Shown: positions 1 to 6,892, numbered from the stretch's first letter. The stretch: 8,560 nucleotides of DNA from an uncultured Clostridia bacterium (GCA_947584775.1 CANPWT010000044.1:1-8560), one strand, 5' to 3'. Numbers and translations are program-made. The notes: a model not told the origin generated them from the sequence alone.

Positions 1-181
1 CTAACCTATGCACCAAGCCTAAAAAAACATTGCCCGCTTTTTTGTCGCGCTGCTTGATATATTCTTTTATAATTGTAAGCATGTCTGGGTCCTGGCTGTC
101 GTCCGCCTGCACGGAAATATTTTGCGGTTTTATTACCACAATAACATGATTATCTTCGTAAATTATTTTTGGTTCTATCAT
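1..181 (-). CDS. RluA-family RNA pseudouridine synthase, N-terminal part (runs off the window)
   Basis: Only the first 60 codons are present; the gene continues beyond base 1. The start reads MIEPKIIYEDNHVIVVIKPQ, the typical opening of RluA-type synthases ('iYEDn.iivvnKP'), then NVFLGLVHRL at residues 51-60. The family's catalytic motif is HRLDxxxSG. The window cuts just before the Asp, and the one remaining base (G) fits an Asp codon. Members isomerise specific uridines of rRNA or tRNA to pseudouridine in the cytoplasm; which site cannot be told here. There is no S4 domain at the N-terminus, so it resembles the short, S4-less members. The ATG at 181 has an AAGGA Shine-Dalgarno that overlaps the stop codon of the methyltransferase upstream, with only 8 bases between the genes. 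This indicates one operon. Confidence 0.85.
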   Translation of the reverse strand, partial: MIEPKIIYEDNHVIVVIKPQNISVQADDSQDPDMLTIIKEYIKQRDKKAGNVFLGLVHRL

Positions 182-189
182 AATAATCC

Positions 190-1032
190 TTAAAAAGTTT
201 TTATTGCACTACATCCGCATGGCAAAACAATCCCCTTTTCCTCAGTTGGGATGCCAACCTCGTAACTTTCGGTTTTGCCGTTTGGGATTACCGCGTTTAA
301 AATGTTGGCCATAACGGTGGGTTGCAGGCCGGTTGTGTAACTATTTATTAGCACAAACAATGGGTTTTTGCTTAAAACTTTTGCACACAACTGCACAAAA
401 GAATAAATGTCGTCTTCAATTTTCCATGTTTCGCCTTTTGGGCCGCGGCCAAACGATGGTGGGTCCATAATAATTGCATCGTAAAAATTGCCCCGCCTAA
501 TTTCGCGCTCCACAAATTTTTTGCAATCGTCCATAATAAACCTAATGTTGGTGATGTTGTTTAATTTTGCGTTGGTTTTTGCAATTTCTATCATGCTTTT
601 GGAGGCGTCCACATGGGTTACAAGCGCGCCCGCCAAACTGCAAACAACGCTTGCCGCACCCGTGTAAGCAAACAAGTTTAAAACTTTAACTTCACGCTTG
701 CTGGATTTTATTAAATTTGTCATAATGTCCCAATTAACTGCTTGTTCGGGGAAAAGGCAAATATGCTTAAAATTCATCGGCTCGATGTAAAAATTCACGT
801 TTTTGCGCGAAATTGTTAAATTTTTTGGCATTTTTGGGTTAATTTTCCACTCACCAGACTTATTTTCCGTCCGCTTATACACCGCATCTGCCTTGGCTGA
901 AATTGGGCTATCTGTTTTCCAAATAACCTGTGGGTCGGGGCGCAAAAAAGTGTAACCTGCAATGCGTTCCAACTTTTCCCCTTTTGCAGTTTTTAAAATT
1001 TTATAATCGTTCCAATTCGTTGCTAGTTTCAT
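190..1032 (-). CDS. class I SAM-dependent methyltransferase, RlmI-like, PUA-less
   Basis: This 280-residue protein has a Rossmann methyltransferase core. Motif I is VLNLFAYTGAAS (residues 117-128, SAM binding), the acidic motif II is HVDASKSM (140-147), and motif IV is DPPSFGRGPKGETWK (190-204). The C-terminus carries LPCG (269-272), common in this group. The DPPSFGRGPKG form is characteristic of the family related to 23S rRNA m5C methyltransferase RlmI (Methyltrans_SAM), but at 280 residues it lacks that enzyme's N-terminal PUA domain. RNA, most likely rRNA, is the probable substrate by family; the base modified is not evident. The ATG overlaps the stop of the upstream CBS gene by one base (TAATG), with no good Shine-Dalgarno directly before it, so translational coupling is likely. 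The next gene is a pseudouridine synthase, consistent with an RNA-modification operon. Confidence 0.85.
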   Translation of the reverse strand: MKLATNWNDYKILKTAKGEKLERIAGYTFLRPDPQVIWKTDSPISAKADAVYKRTENKSGEWKINPKMPKNLTISRKNVNFYIEPMNFKHICLFPEQAVNWDIMTNLIKSSKREVKVLNLFAYTGAASVVCSLAGALVTHVDASKSMIEIAKTNAKLNNITNIRFIMDDCKKFVEREIRRGNFYDAIIMDPPSFGRGPKGETWKIEDDIYSFVQLCAKVLSKNPLFVLINSYTTGLQPTVMANILNAVIPNGKTESYEVGIPTEEKGIVLPCGCSAIKTF

Positions 1033-1748
1033 TAATATATATCTAAAATCCTTTGCATATCTATAATATCTGAGCCAGAAATGATGGACAATGGTTTACC
1101 GTTTTCCTTGCCGTCCCGTGTGATTAAAATTACAAGCAATTTCCTATTATTTTCAAAATAGTTCATGGCTGAATCTATTGTTAGGTTTTCGTCCGCAATA
1201 ATATAATAGTAATCATCGCCCAAATATTGCAAAATTTCCCCAATAGAAACATTTGTTACAAAATCCTGCAGGTTTACCCCCTCGCCCACTTTCATGCCAA
1301 GCAAGTTTAAAAGTTTGCGGGCATTTAACACACCTATTAACCTATCTTGCTCGTAAATTGGCAAATTTGAGTAGCCTGTGCGATGAATAAGTTCCATACA
1401 ATCGGCAATTTTTATGTTTTGGTCTATTACAATAACATCTTTGTTGCCAACCCGATTTATGGCAAGCGGAGGCTGTGTGATTAGTTCGGCAATTTTTTCA
1501 ATTTTGTTAACAACTTCATCGTGCGGCTCGGCTATAATATATTTGCTGTTGCCCTGATGAACAATGGCGTTACGCAATCTGCCATAATCGATAAGGTCCT
1601 CTTCATATTTCCTTACAACCGAGTTTAACACAACGCTGCGCCTTATAACATCACTAAAAGACATACTTCTTTTAAAATCGTGAATAATGCGCAACGAATA
1701 ATCTATGTTATTAAATGCGGTTATAAACCTTTCTGCATTGGATTTCAT
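1032..1748 (-). CDS. HEPN-like plus tandem CBS domain protein
   Basis: The predicted protein has 238 residues. I choose the ATG at 1748 (MKSNAERF) over the in-frame ATG at 1763 because a strong GGAGG (1758-1754) lies five bases before it, whereas the upstream ATG has no Shine-Dalgarno and sits against a TATAAT box. Residues 1-88 are mostly helical with LRNAIVHQG at 58-66; RNAIVH fits the Rx4H pattern of HEPN domains, some of which are ribonucleases. Two CBS repeats follow (about 91-148 and 160-238), recognisable by 'GYSNLPIYEQDRLIGVLNARKLL' style strands and the closing IISGSDIID. CBS pairs usually bind adenine nucleotides and regulate the attached domain. Nuclease activity here is inference only. 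It is the first gene of the operon with the methyltransferase and pseudouridine synthase. Confidence 0.75.
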   Translation of the reverse strand: MKSNAERFITAFNNIDYSLRIIHDFKRSMSFSDVIRRSVVLNSVVRKYEEDLIDYGRLRNAIVHQGNSKYIIAEPHDEVVNKIEKIAELITQPPLAINRVGNKDVIVIDQNIKIADCMELIHRTGYSNLPIYEQDRLIGVLNARKLLNLLGMKVGEGVNLQDFVTNVSIGEILQYLGDDYYYIIADENLTIDSAMNYFENNRKLLVILITRDGKENGKPLSIISGSDIIDMQRILDIY

Positions 1749-1764
1749 ACTTTCCTCCAACATT

Positions 1765-1793
1765 ATTATACCAAAAACAAAATAATTCTACAA
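1765..1793 (-). promoter_or_regulatory. candidate sigma-A promoter of the HEPN-CBS operon
   Basis: The -10 is a perfect TATAAT (1770-1765). A poor -35, TTGTAG (1793-1788), lies 17 bases upstream. Transcription from it would begin near 1758, right at the GGAGG ribosome binding site, giving a leader of about ten bases. A start farther upstream cannot be excluded because the -35 matches only three of six consensus bases. Confidence 0.45.
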
Positions 1794-1841
1794 ATATTTT
1801 TAACTATTTAAAATATTTATAATAAAGTTTAGCCGTAACAG

Positions 1842-1870
1842 TTGAATTTTTTTTTGTTTTGATATATAAT
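1842..1870 (+). promoter_or_regulatory. promoter of the SRP RNA gene
   Basis: TTGAAT (1842-1847) and TATAAT (1865-1870) are separated by exactly 17 bases, including an eight-base T run. The predicted start is near 1877, only a few bases from the pairing 5' end of the SRP RNA at 1879. It is divergent from the operon promoter at 1765-1793. Confidence 0.85.
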
Positions 1871-1878
1871 ATTTTCAA

Positions 1879-2144
1879 GTTGTACTAGACGGGGAGCTAG
1901 TGGTGCCCTGTTGCCCACAATCCACTACAGTGGGGTCGAATACATACAGCGGGGCAAGAAGATTGTGTTGAGTAGGCAAGGTGTATGTTGAAATCAAGGT
2001 CTTATACAATATTGCCCTACGAACCATGTCAGGGCCGGAAGGCAGCAGCATTAAGAAGGATACAGTATGTGCTATGAGGTTGCTTTGATGGAGTGCATTT
2101 TGTTTATGCCAGCAATTAACTTGTTTCAATGTATGGCGTGCAAC
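1879..2144 (+). ncRNA. ffs: signal recognition particle RNA, large (Alu-containing) bacterial type
   Basis: The RNA scaffold of the signal recognition particle binds Ffh and targets nascent membrane proteins to FtsY and the Sec translocon. The diagnostic helix 8 lies at 2028-2049: GTCAGG on the 5' side, the GGAA tetraloop at 2037-2040, and AGCAGC on the 3' side. It is preceded by GAACCAT and followed by TTAAG, as in Bacillus scRNA. The 5' half has Alu-domain elements (CCCTGTTGCCCACAATCC and TGGGGTCGAAT, about 1907-1942). Terminal GTTGTAC (1879-1885) pairs with GTGCAAC (2138-2144), which sets the ends and gives about 266 nt, the usual size of the Bacillus/Clostridium form. A strong promoter precedes it and an intrinsic terminator follows. 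The exact processed ends are inferred from pairing. Confidence 0.96.
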
Positions 2145-2148
2145 TTAC

Positions 2149-2179
2149 AAAAAAGAGGTGAAAATTTCACCTCTTTTTT
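2149..2179. terminator. bidirectional intrinsic terminator between SRP RNA and the transporter gene
   Basis: GAGGTGA (2155-2161) pairs with TCACCTC (2167-2173) around a five-base loop. The stem is flanked by six A (2149-2154) and six T (2174-2179). The near-perfect symmetry gives a U tract on either strand, so it ends the SRP RNA (plus) and can also stop read-through from the convergent transporter gene (minus). Confidence 0.93.
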
Positions 2180-2366
2180 GTGTGCTTAAAATTTAAAAAT
2201 GTGTGCAAATTTTAAATTTTGTCTATTTACTTTAATGCATAATGTTTTTTAGTGCGTTTGCTTATTCTAGTTCGTTGGGCTGCATATTTTCGTGTTGCTT
2301 TTTACATATTTATTTTTGTGCATAAGTTAACGATTTATATTAATTTTTGCTAAAATATTGCTATCA
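2180..2366. other. AT-rich intergenic spacer
   Basis: No gene is visible. It holds an A/T-only inverted repeat (AAAATTTAAAA near 2187-2197 against TTTTAAATTTT near 2208-2218) without a GC stem. It also holds a TTTGCTAAA word at 2346-2354 followed by TTGCTA at 2358-2363, words that recur in the polA/tRNA spacer. The region lies between two convergent transcription units. Confidence 0.5.
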
Positions 2367-3686
2367 TTATTCGTCCTCGGTGTATTCTGGCTTAATTATT
2401 GTATATTTTTGGGTGTATTTTTTAATTAAAACCCTAATAAACAACACTAAAAGCGCAATTATTGGCAAGGCTAAAATGGACAAATAAACCAAATTTGCAT
2501 AGCCGAGGTTGTTATTAAACACGCTTAAAAGTTGAGCATAAAGCATATTGATTATTGCTATGCCAAGATATTCAAAAATTGTGCGAAGGGCATATAATTT
2601 TTCGTGATTTTTGCTAGGTGTGCATATTTGCATATAATTGCTTAAGAATATGCTATTTGGCTGCCTTAGCATGCAGGTTATAATCATAATAACAATTAAT
2701 AGCACCATTTTAAATATGGATTGCGGCATAAACAAATAAATTAGCGAGGTTGAAATTAAGGTTAAAATAAATGTGCCAACAAAAATTATTAAACTTCTTA
2801 ACCCAAATTTTAAATTAAATTTAAACTGATAGCGCGAACTTAAACCCATACATATGCGCATAATTGCAAATAAATAACCAAATAGCCAGATTGGCATGCT
2901 GCCGTTATCTACCAATTGCTGTAAATACAGCCTAAATTCGGTTGAATCAACGCAAAGTGCGCCGCGGAAAACAAAATCATACAACAACAAAACCAGCACA
3001 AATGACGAAGATAAAATTTTTAAAAATGAATCAGATTTTTCTGTTTTAATCTTTTGTTGTTCAATGTGTTCAGGGGTTATGATGATGTTACTTTCCTGAA
3101 ATTTTTCTGGATTTTTAATTAGAAATGAAAACAGTTCAGATAAGCACACAAAGCCTAACGATAAATATATTGGCAAATATGGGTTTAAATCGAAAAGATA
3201 GGTTGCAACAATTGCAGCAATTGCCTCCAAGCAATAATATATTGAAAGCCCTTTACCGTACACACGCTCGTAATCCTTATCTCGCTGAATTAAGCGTAAA
3301 CTTTTGTTTAAAACTGCGGGCACTTTTACTGAGGCTAAACTATATGCAAATGCTAAAAAAATTGCACCAATTGCAAAAGAAAAAAATGTTTTGCCAAATA
3401 TTAAACATAACAAAAAACCAATATACCCTAAAGATGAAATTCGGGTTGCAGTTACCGAATTTACTTTGGCAAATATTTTTGTTAGCGGAACACTTAAAAT
3501 ACAAGCGGCTATAGTTTGAACGGAATCTATCATTATTGCCTGTGAAAAAGTTAGGCCTTTAACTGTTGTGTAAAATAAAGTTGAAATTGTCCAAACAAAA
3601 AGAACATCCCACACCAATGCCAAATAAAATGGGTATAATTTTATATTCCTGTTCATGTAATAATTTTTGCGTTCTTCGTTTGTCAT
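2367..3686 (-). CDS. MFS-like multi-spanning membrane transporter
   Basis: This 439-residue very hydrophobic protein has about twelve predicted membrane segments in two blocks (roughly residues 17-190 and 220-420). They are separated by a charged cytoplasmic loop (residues 190-220, rich in E, K and Q), the architecture of the major facilitator superfamily. The tail after residue 421 is hydrophilic and ends EYTEDE. No substrate-specific motif is recognisable and the substrate is unknown. It resembles putative MFS proteins seen in uncultured Clostridia rather than any characterised transporter. The ATG at 3686 has no good Shine-Dalgarno. A TAAAAT/TATAAA -10-like sequence lies only 8-15 bases upstream (3694-3701), so it may have its own very short leader or be read with polA, 87 bases upstream. 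An internal Met at residue 11 is an alternative start. Confidence 0.75.
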   Translation of the reverse strand: MTNEERKNYYMNRNIKLYPFYLALVWDVLFVWTISTLFYTTVKGLTFSQAIMIDSVQTIAACILSVPLTKIFAKVNSVTATRISSLGYIGFLLCLIFGKTFFSFAIGAIFLAFAYSLASVKVPAVLNKSLRLIQRDKDYERVYGKGLSIYYCLEAIAAIVATYLFDLNPYLPIYLSLGFVCLSELFSFLIKNPEKFQESNIIITPEHIEQQKIKTEKSDSFLKILSSSFVLVLLLYDFVFRGALCVDSTEFRLYLQQLVDNGSMPIWLFGYLFAIMRICMGLSSRYQFKFNLKFGLRSLIIFVGTFILTLISTSLIYLFMPQSIFKMVLLIVIMIITCMLRQPNSIFLSNYMQICTPSKNHEKLYALRTIFEYLGIAIINMLYAQLLSVFNNNLGYANLVYLSILALPIIALLVLFIRVLIKKYTQKYTIIKPEYTEDE

Positions 3687-3773
3687 TTTTACTATTTTAT
3701 ATAAAAATTTTAAAAAAACAAACTAAATTTGCATTATTTTACGCATTTTTAGCCTGTTTTTTATATTATTTTT

Positions 3774-6296
3774 TTATTTTGCATCGTAAAGCGTTTTGCC
3801 CTCGCCCACTTCAACAATTAGCGGAACGGTGAGGTGAATAACATTTTCCATAACTTCTTTTAAAATTTGCTTTATAATTTTACTTTCGCCATTATAGCAA
3901 TCCACAACCAATTCGTCATGAATTTGCAAAATTAATTTGCTTTTTAAATTGTTTTGTTTTATGCGGTTGTAAACGCCTATCATAGCAAGTTTTATAATGT
4001 CGCTTGCGCTACCTTGCAACGGAGTGTTTTTTGCCACCCTTTCAGCAAACCCGCGCACGGTGTGATTGTTGGAATTTATGTCTGGAATATGGCGAATTCT
4101 GCCCATGATTGTGGTGATATAGCCTTTTTCTCGGGCGGAAGCAATGCACTCTTCGCCATATTGCTTAACTTTAGGGTAAATTTGAAGATATTTTTCTATA
4201 AAATTAGCGGCTTCTTTTGGCGTTATGCCCACATTTTGGCTTAACCCGTACGCGCTTATGCCATAGATTATGCCAAAGTTGACTGATTTTGCCAAGCGGC
4301 GGTGCGCGCTATCCACTTTTTCTATTGGCAAATTGAATATTTTGCTAGCGGTGGCAGTGTGAATATCTTTATTGGAAAGATAATCGTGCATCATGTTTTC
4401 GTCCCCGCTAAAATTTGCAATCAGCCTTAGTTCAATTTGATTGTAATCCGCGCTTACAATAGAGCCGGAAGCAAACGAACTCGTAAACATTTTTCTTAGT
4501 GCCCTGCCCTCGTCATCACGAATTGGCAAGTTTTGCAAATTTGGCTCACGGCTGCTTAGCCTGCCCGTGGAAGTTGTGCGCTGCATAAAGTTGGTGTGAA
4601 TTTTGCCGTCTTCCTTAACGCAGTTCAGCATTCCATCCAAATACGTGCTGATTAATTTTGCAATTTTACGATATCTAATAATATATTCAACAATTGGATG
4701 TTTTTCCTTTATTGCGTTAAGCACTTCAATTGATGTGCCTTTTTTGCCGCGATATTCAATTTTTAGTTTATCAAACAAAATATATTGCAGTTGTTTTGGG
4801 CTGTTTATGTTAAATTCCTCCCCAGCCAGACTATAAATTTTTGCGGTAACAACATTTAACTCGTCATGATACAAATTAGATAATGCCCTAATTTGTTCCA
4901 CGTCAATTTTTATGCCCGCCTTTTCCATTTCAAACAAAACTTGCACAAGTGGAAGTTCAATTTCGTTATACAATTTTAATTGGTTGGCGCTGGAAAGTTT
5001 TGCTAAATATCTTTCCTTTAATTTAATTAAAGTGTTGGCGTTGGAATTTGTGGAAATTTTATTCAATTTTAGCACGTCTGAAAAACTAATTTCCGCATCA
5101 TTTTCGTTTGCAATGTAAATTGCGATTGACAAGTCAAAATAATTGTTTAGGTTTATGCCAAAAACATCTAATTCGTGCATCAAAAACTTGGCGTCAAAAC
5201 AAATTTTTTGGCTATCGTTTTCGCACAAGGATTTAAATTTCGCCAAATTATTTTTAAACACTTCCCCGCTTGTGTATAGCACATATTCAACTTCGCCCGT
5301 TCCTATGTTTAGCGACATATTTTCTGGGTAAATTGAAAAATCCCCCGTCAAATTTTTAAGCATTTCGTCAAACGATTGCTGGCTATCTATTTCAATAATT
5401 TGCGCGGTTATTGTTTCCTCGGTAATTTGCTTAATTTGGTGCGGAGCAAATAACTCTCGCCTATTTAAAATTGACCTAAAATCTAGTTCGCGCATGAGTT
5501 CGTACGCTTCCCCGCCAAACGGCAAACACAATTTGCAGTCTTCCAAATTTTTTTCAATTTCCACATCCAATTTTATGGTTGCAAGTTGCTTGGAAAGGTA
5601 AGCCAACTCTTTATTTGCAATAAGTTTTTCCCGCAGTTTAGGAGCAATTTTATCTAAATTTTGGTAAACATTATCAAGGCTTGAAAATTCATCAATCAAT
5701 TTTTGCGCACCCACTTTGCCCACGCCTGGGATGCCAGGAATATTGTCCGAACTATCGCCCATAAGCGACTTTAATTCAATAACCTGATAAGGCGCTAAAT
5801 TAAAGTGGGATTTTAGCGTGGCCTCGTCCACTTTTAACACATTTGAAATGCCCTTTTGGGTTAGCCAAACAGTTGTGTTGGGCTTGATTAATTGAAGCAG
5901 GTCTTTATCGCCTGAAATTAAAATAAAATCTTCATCAAATTTGCGGGTTAAACTGCCAATTATGTCGTCCGCCTCTATTTCGTTCTGTTCAATTATTAAA
6001 ATGTTCATGGCGCGCAAAACCTGCTTTAACATAGGCAATTGCTCGGCTAAATCTTCCGGCATTTTATCGCGCTTGCCCTTGTAATCGGGGTAAAGATTGT
6101 GCCTAAAAGTATGCTTGCCCGCATCAAACACGCAAACCAAATATTTTGGCTTTTCAGTGGAAATTACATTCATCATCATGTTTAAAAAGCCAAACACCGC
6201 GTTGCACGGCTTGCCCGACAAACTTTTAAGCATTGGCAACCCATAAAACGCCCTGTTAATTAAACTATTGCCATCAATTATAACAAACTTTTCCAT
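3774..6296 (-). CDS. polA: DNA polymerase I
   Basis: DNA polymerase I fills gaps and removes RNA primers in replication and repair. From the ATG at 6296 it has 840 residues. I prefer this start (MEKFVIIDGNSL) to an in-frame TTG at 6314 because family members begin at this point. The 5'-3' exonuclease (about 1-285) is intact: DGN (8-10), DAG (58-60), YKGKR (72-76), EADD (108-111), SGDKD (128-132) and GDSSDNIPG (180-188). The middle domain (about 290-460) lacks the DxE and other acidic residues of a 3'-5' exonuclease, so proofreading is probably absent. The polymerase domain is complete: TGRLSS (577-582), motif A with D617 in SADYNQIELR, motif B RRLAKSVNFGIIYG (666-679; Phe674 at the position linked to poor ddNTP use), and motif C HDE (793-795). 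Its -10 box touches the start region. Confidence 0.98.
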   Translation of the reverse strand: MEKFVIIDGNSLINRAFYGLPMLKSLSGKPCNAVFGFLNMMMNVISTEKPKYLVCVFDAGKHTFRHNLYPDYKGKRDKMPEDLAEQLPMLKQVLRAMNILIIEQNEIEADDIIGSLTRKFDEDFILISGDKDLLQLIKPNTTVWLTQKGISNVLKVDEATLKSHFNLAPYQVIELKSLMGDSSDNIPGIPGVGKVGAQKLIDEFSSLDNVYQNLDKIAPKLREKLIANKELAYLSKQLATIKLDVEIEKNLEDCKLCLPFGGEAYELMRELDFRSILNRRELFAPHQIKQITEETITAQIIEIDSQQSFDEMLKNLTGDFSIYPENMSLNIGTGEVEYVLYTSGEVFKNNLAKFKSLCENDSQKICFDAKFLMHELDVFGINLNNYFDLSIAIYIANENDAEISFSDVLKLNKISTNSNANTLIKLKERYLAKLSSANQLKLYNEIELPLVQVLFEMEKAGIKIDVEQIRALSNLYHDELNVVTAKIYSLAGEEFNINSPKQLQYILFDKLKIEYRGKKGTSIEVLNAIKEKHPIVEYIIRYRKIAKLISTYLDGMLNCVKEDGKIHTNFMQRTTSTGRLSSREPNLQNLPIRDDEGRALRKMFTSSFASGSIVSADYNQIELRLIANFSGDENMMHDYLSNKDIHTATASKIFNLPIEKVDSAHRRLAKSVNFGIIYGISAYGLSQNVGITPKEAANFIEKYLQIYPKVKQYGEECIASAREKGYITTIMGRIRHIPDINSNNHTVRGFAERVAKNTPLQGSASDIIKLAMIGVYNRIKQNNLKSKLILQIHDELVVDCYNGESKIIKQILKEVMENVIHLTVPLIVEVGEGKTLYDAK

Positions 6297-6302
6297 AAAA
6301 TT

Positions 6303-6330
6303 ATTATAACACAAATTTCAAATTTAGCAA
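6303..6330 (-). promoter_or_regulatory. candidate polA promoter, leaderless or nearly so
   Basis: A perfect TATAAT (6308-6303) lies six bases before the polA ATG at 6296. TTGCTA (6330-6325, four of six to consensus) is 16 bases upstream. Initiation at the usual distance would fall at or next to the A of the ATG. There is no Shine-Dalgarno before the ATG, which agrees with a leaderless mRNA. The -35 match is moderate. Confidence 0.5.
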
Positions 6331-6552
6331 ACCAATTGCCCCAACCAAAATGAATTTGGCAAATGTAAGTTATTTGCTAAAAAAAGAAAAAATTTTTTAA
6401 AAACTCTTGCTAGAATTAAAAAAATGTGTTAAACTTGTTTTGTCAATTTAGCAAGTGCTTTTTATTTTAGCCAATTAAGGCAAGTGTAAACAAAAAATTT
6501 TCCAAAAACTTAATTGTAAATTTATTGAATAAATAAGCATCAATAAATTTAT
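6315..6552. other. divergent intergenic region between polA and tRNA-Leu
   Basis: No protein gene is seen. It contains four copies of the hexamer TTGCTA or its complement TAGCAA: 6325-6330, 6374-6379, 6407-6412 and 6449-6454. They form two inverted repeats: TTTAGCAAA (6323-6331) with TTTGCTAAA (6373-6381), and CTTGCTA (6406-6412) with TAGCAAG (6449-6455). A candidate rightward promoter for the tRNA is TTGTCA (6440-6445), 17 bases, TATTTT (6463-6468). A second, weaker option is TTGCTA (6407-6412), 17 bases, TAAACT (6430-6435). Confidence 0.4.
6440..6468 (+). promoter_or_regulatory. candidate promoter of the tRNA-Leu unit
   Basis: TTGTCA (five of six to TTGACA) is followed after 17 bases by TATTTT (four of six to TATAAT). 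Predicted transcription starts near 6475, leaving about 78 bases before the mature tRNA. It is the best-scoring pair by eye in the spacer, but the DNA is AT-rich and chance matches are likely. Confidence 0.35.
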
Positions 6553-6638
6553 GCCGGTGTGGCGAAATGGCAGACGCACAAGACTCAAAATCTTGCGATG
6601 GCAACATCATGTCGGTTCGACCCCGACCACCGGCACCA
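6553..6638 (+). tRNA. tRNA-Leu, anticodon CAA
   Basis: This is a complete class II (long variable arm) tRNA that decodes UUG. Acceptor strand GCCGGTG (6553-6559) pairs with CACCGGC (6628-6634), followed by discriminator A and an encoded CCA (6636-6638). The anticodon arm is CAAGA-CTCAAAA-TCTTG, so positions 34-36 read CAA. The variable arm contains a GATG/CATC stem. The T arm is GTCGG-TTCGACC-CCGAC. It is 86 nt with CCA and all stems are intact, so it is likely functional. Nothing on the plus strand downstream is a gene except the structured segment starting three bases later. Confidence 0.97.
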
Positions 6639-6641
6639 GGC

Positions 6642-6790
6642 TACATTTGGATTGTGCGTGAACTTGTATTCAAATGTGTGCAAAGATAGCGTAACTCACA
6701 TTCACGCGTGGGCGATTTTTTTAAAAGTGGGCAACCCCACCGCTATACCAAAATTTATCTTCAATCAAGGCATTTTGCCCTACTGAAGTG
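6642..6790 (+). ncRNA. candidate structured RNA directly 3' of tRNA-Leu, family not recognised
   Basis: Several complementary blocks stand out in about 150 bases. P1: 6642-6652 pairs with 6668-6678 (11 pairs, two of them G-U). P2: GCGTGAA (6656-6662) in the P1 loop pairs with TTCACGC (6701-6707), extendable by three G-U pairs, and crosses P1. P3: ATAGCG (6686-6691) pairs with CGCTAT (6741-6746) and crosses P2. P4: GTGGG (6727-6731) pairs with CCCAC (6736-6740) and abuts P3, so the two could stack. P5: CTTCA (6759-6763) with TGAAG (6784-6788), enclosing GGCA/TGCC. A T7 run (6716-6722) follows the P2 3' strand, and a clear terminator lies at 6809-6845. It starts three bases after the tRNA CCA and is probably co-transcribed. 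It could be a free small RNA, a tRNA trailer with attenuation, or chance pairing. I could not match it to tmRNA, RNase P or 6S RNA. The strand is inferred from the tRNA and terminator. Confidence 0.4.
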
Positions 6791-6808
6791 ATTATAAATT
6801 AAATAGTC

Positions 6809-6845
6809 AAAAAAACAGCCCTTAAATTTTAAGAGTTGTTTTTTT
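6809..6845. terminator. bidirectional intrinsic terminator after the tRNA/structured RNA unit
   Basis: CAGCCCTTAA (6816-6825) pairs with TTAAGAGTTG (6829-6838), with one C-A mismatch and one G-U pair. The arms continue into A7 (6809-6815) and T7 (6839-6845). Either strand yields a hairpin with a U tract. It ends the plus-strand tRNA unit and also lies 48 bases beyond the minus-strand DUF4932-type gene. Its right arm is repeated exactly at 8322-8341. Confidence 0.85.
6824..6843 (+). repeat. 20-base direct repeat, copy 1 (right arm of terminator)
   Basis: This is identical over 20 bases to 8322-8341, on the same strand. Here it forms the loop, 3' arm and T tract of the bidirectional terminator. 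Partly low-complexity A/T sequence, but the core TTAAGAGTTG is not. Confidence 0.6.
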
Positions 6846-6892
6846 ATTTTCTTTACTTTTCTTGCTTTACATTTCATAACTATTGTAAAATA

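Noticed and set aside
1749..1763. Upstream ATG start for the HEPN-CBS gene
   Set aside because: It has no ribosome binding site and abuts TATAAT, while GGAGG is placed correctly for the ATG at 1748.
1875..2129. 84-codon open frame on the minus strand
   Set aside because: It lies wholly antisense to the SRP RNA gene, whose helix 8 and terminal pairing are unmistakable.
2896..5331. Several plus-strand open frames of 60-130 codons
   Set aside because: They are antisense shadows of the transporter and polA genes, with no ribosome binding sites and no recognisable domains.
6297..6314. TTG start adding six residues to PolA
   Set aside because: The family begins at M-x-x-F-x-x-I-D-G-N, and the -10 box overlaps this stretch.
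6559..6786. 75-codon open frame on the plus strand
   Set aside because: It begins inside tRNA-Leu and runs through the structured RNA; the peptide has no protein-like features.
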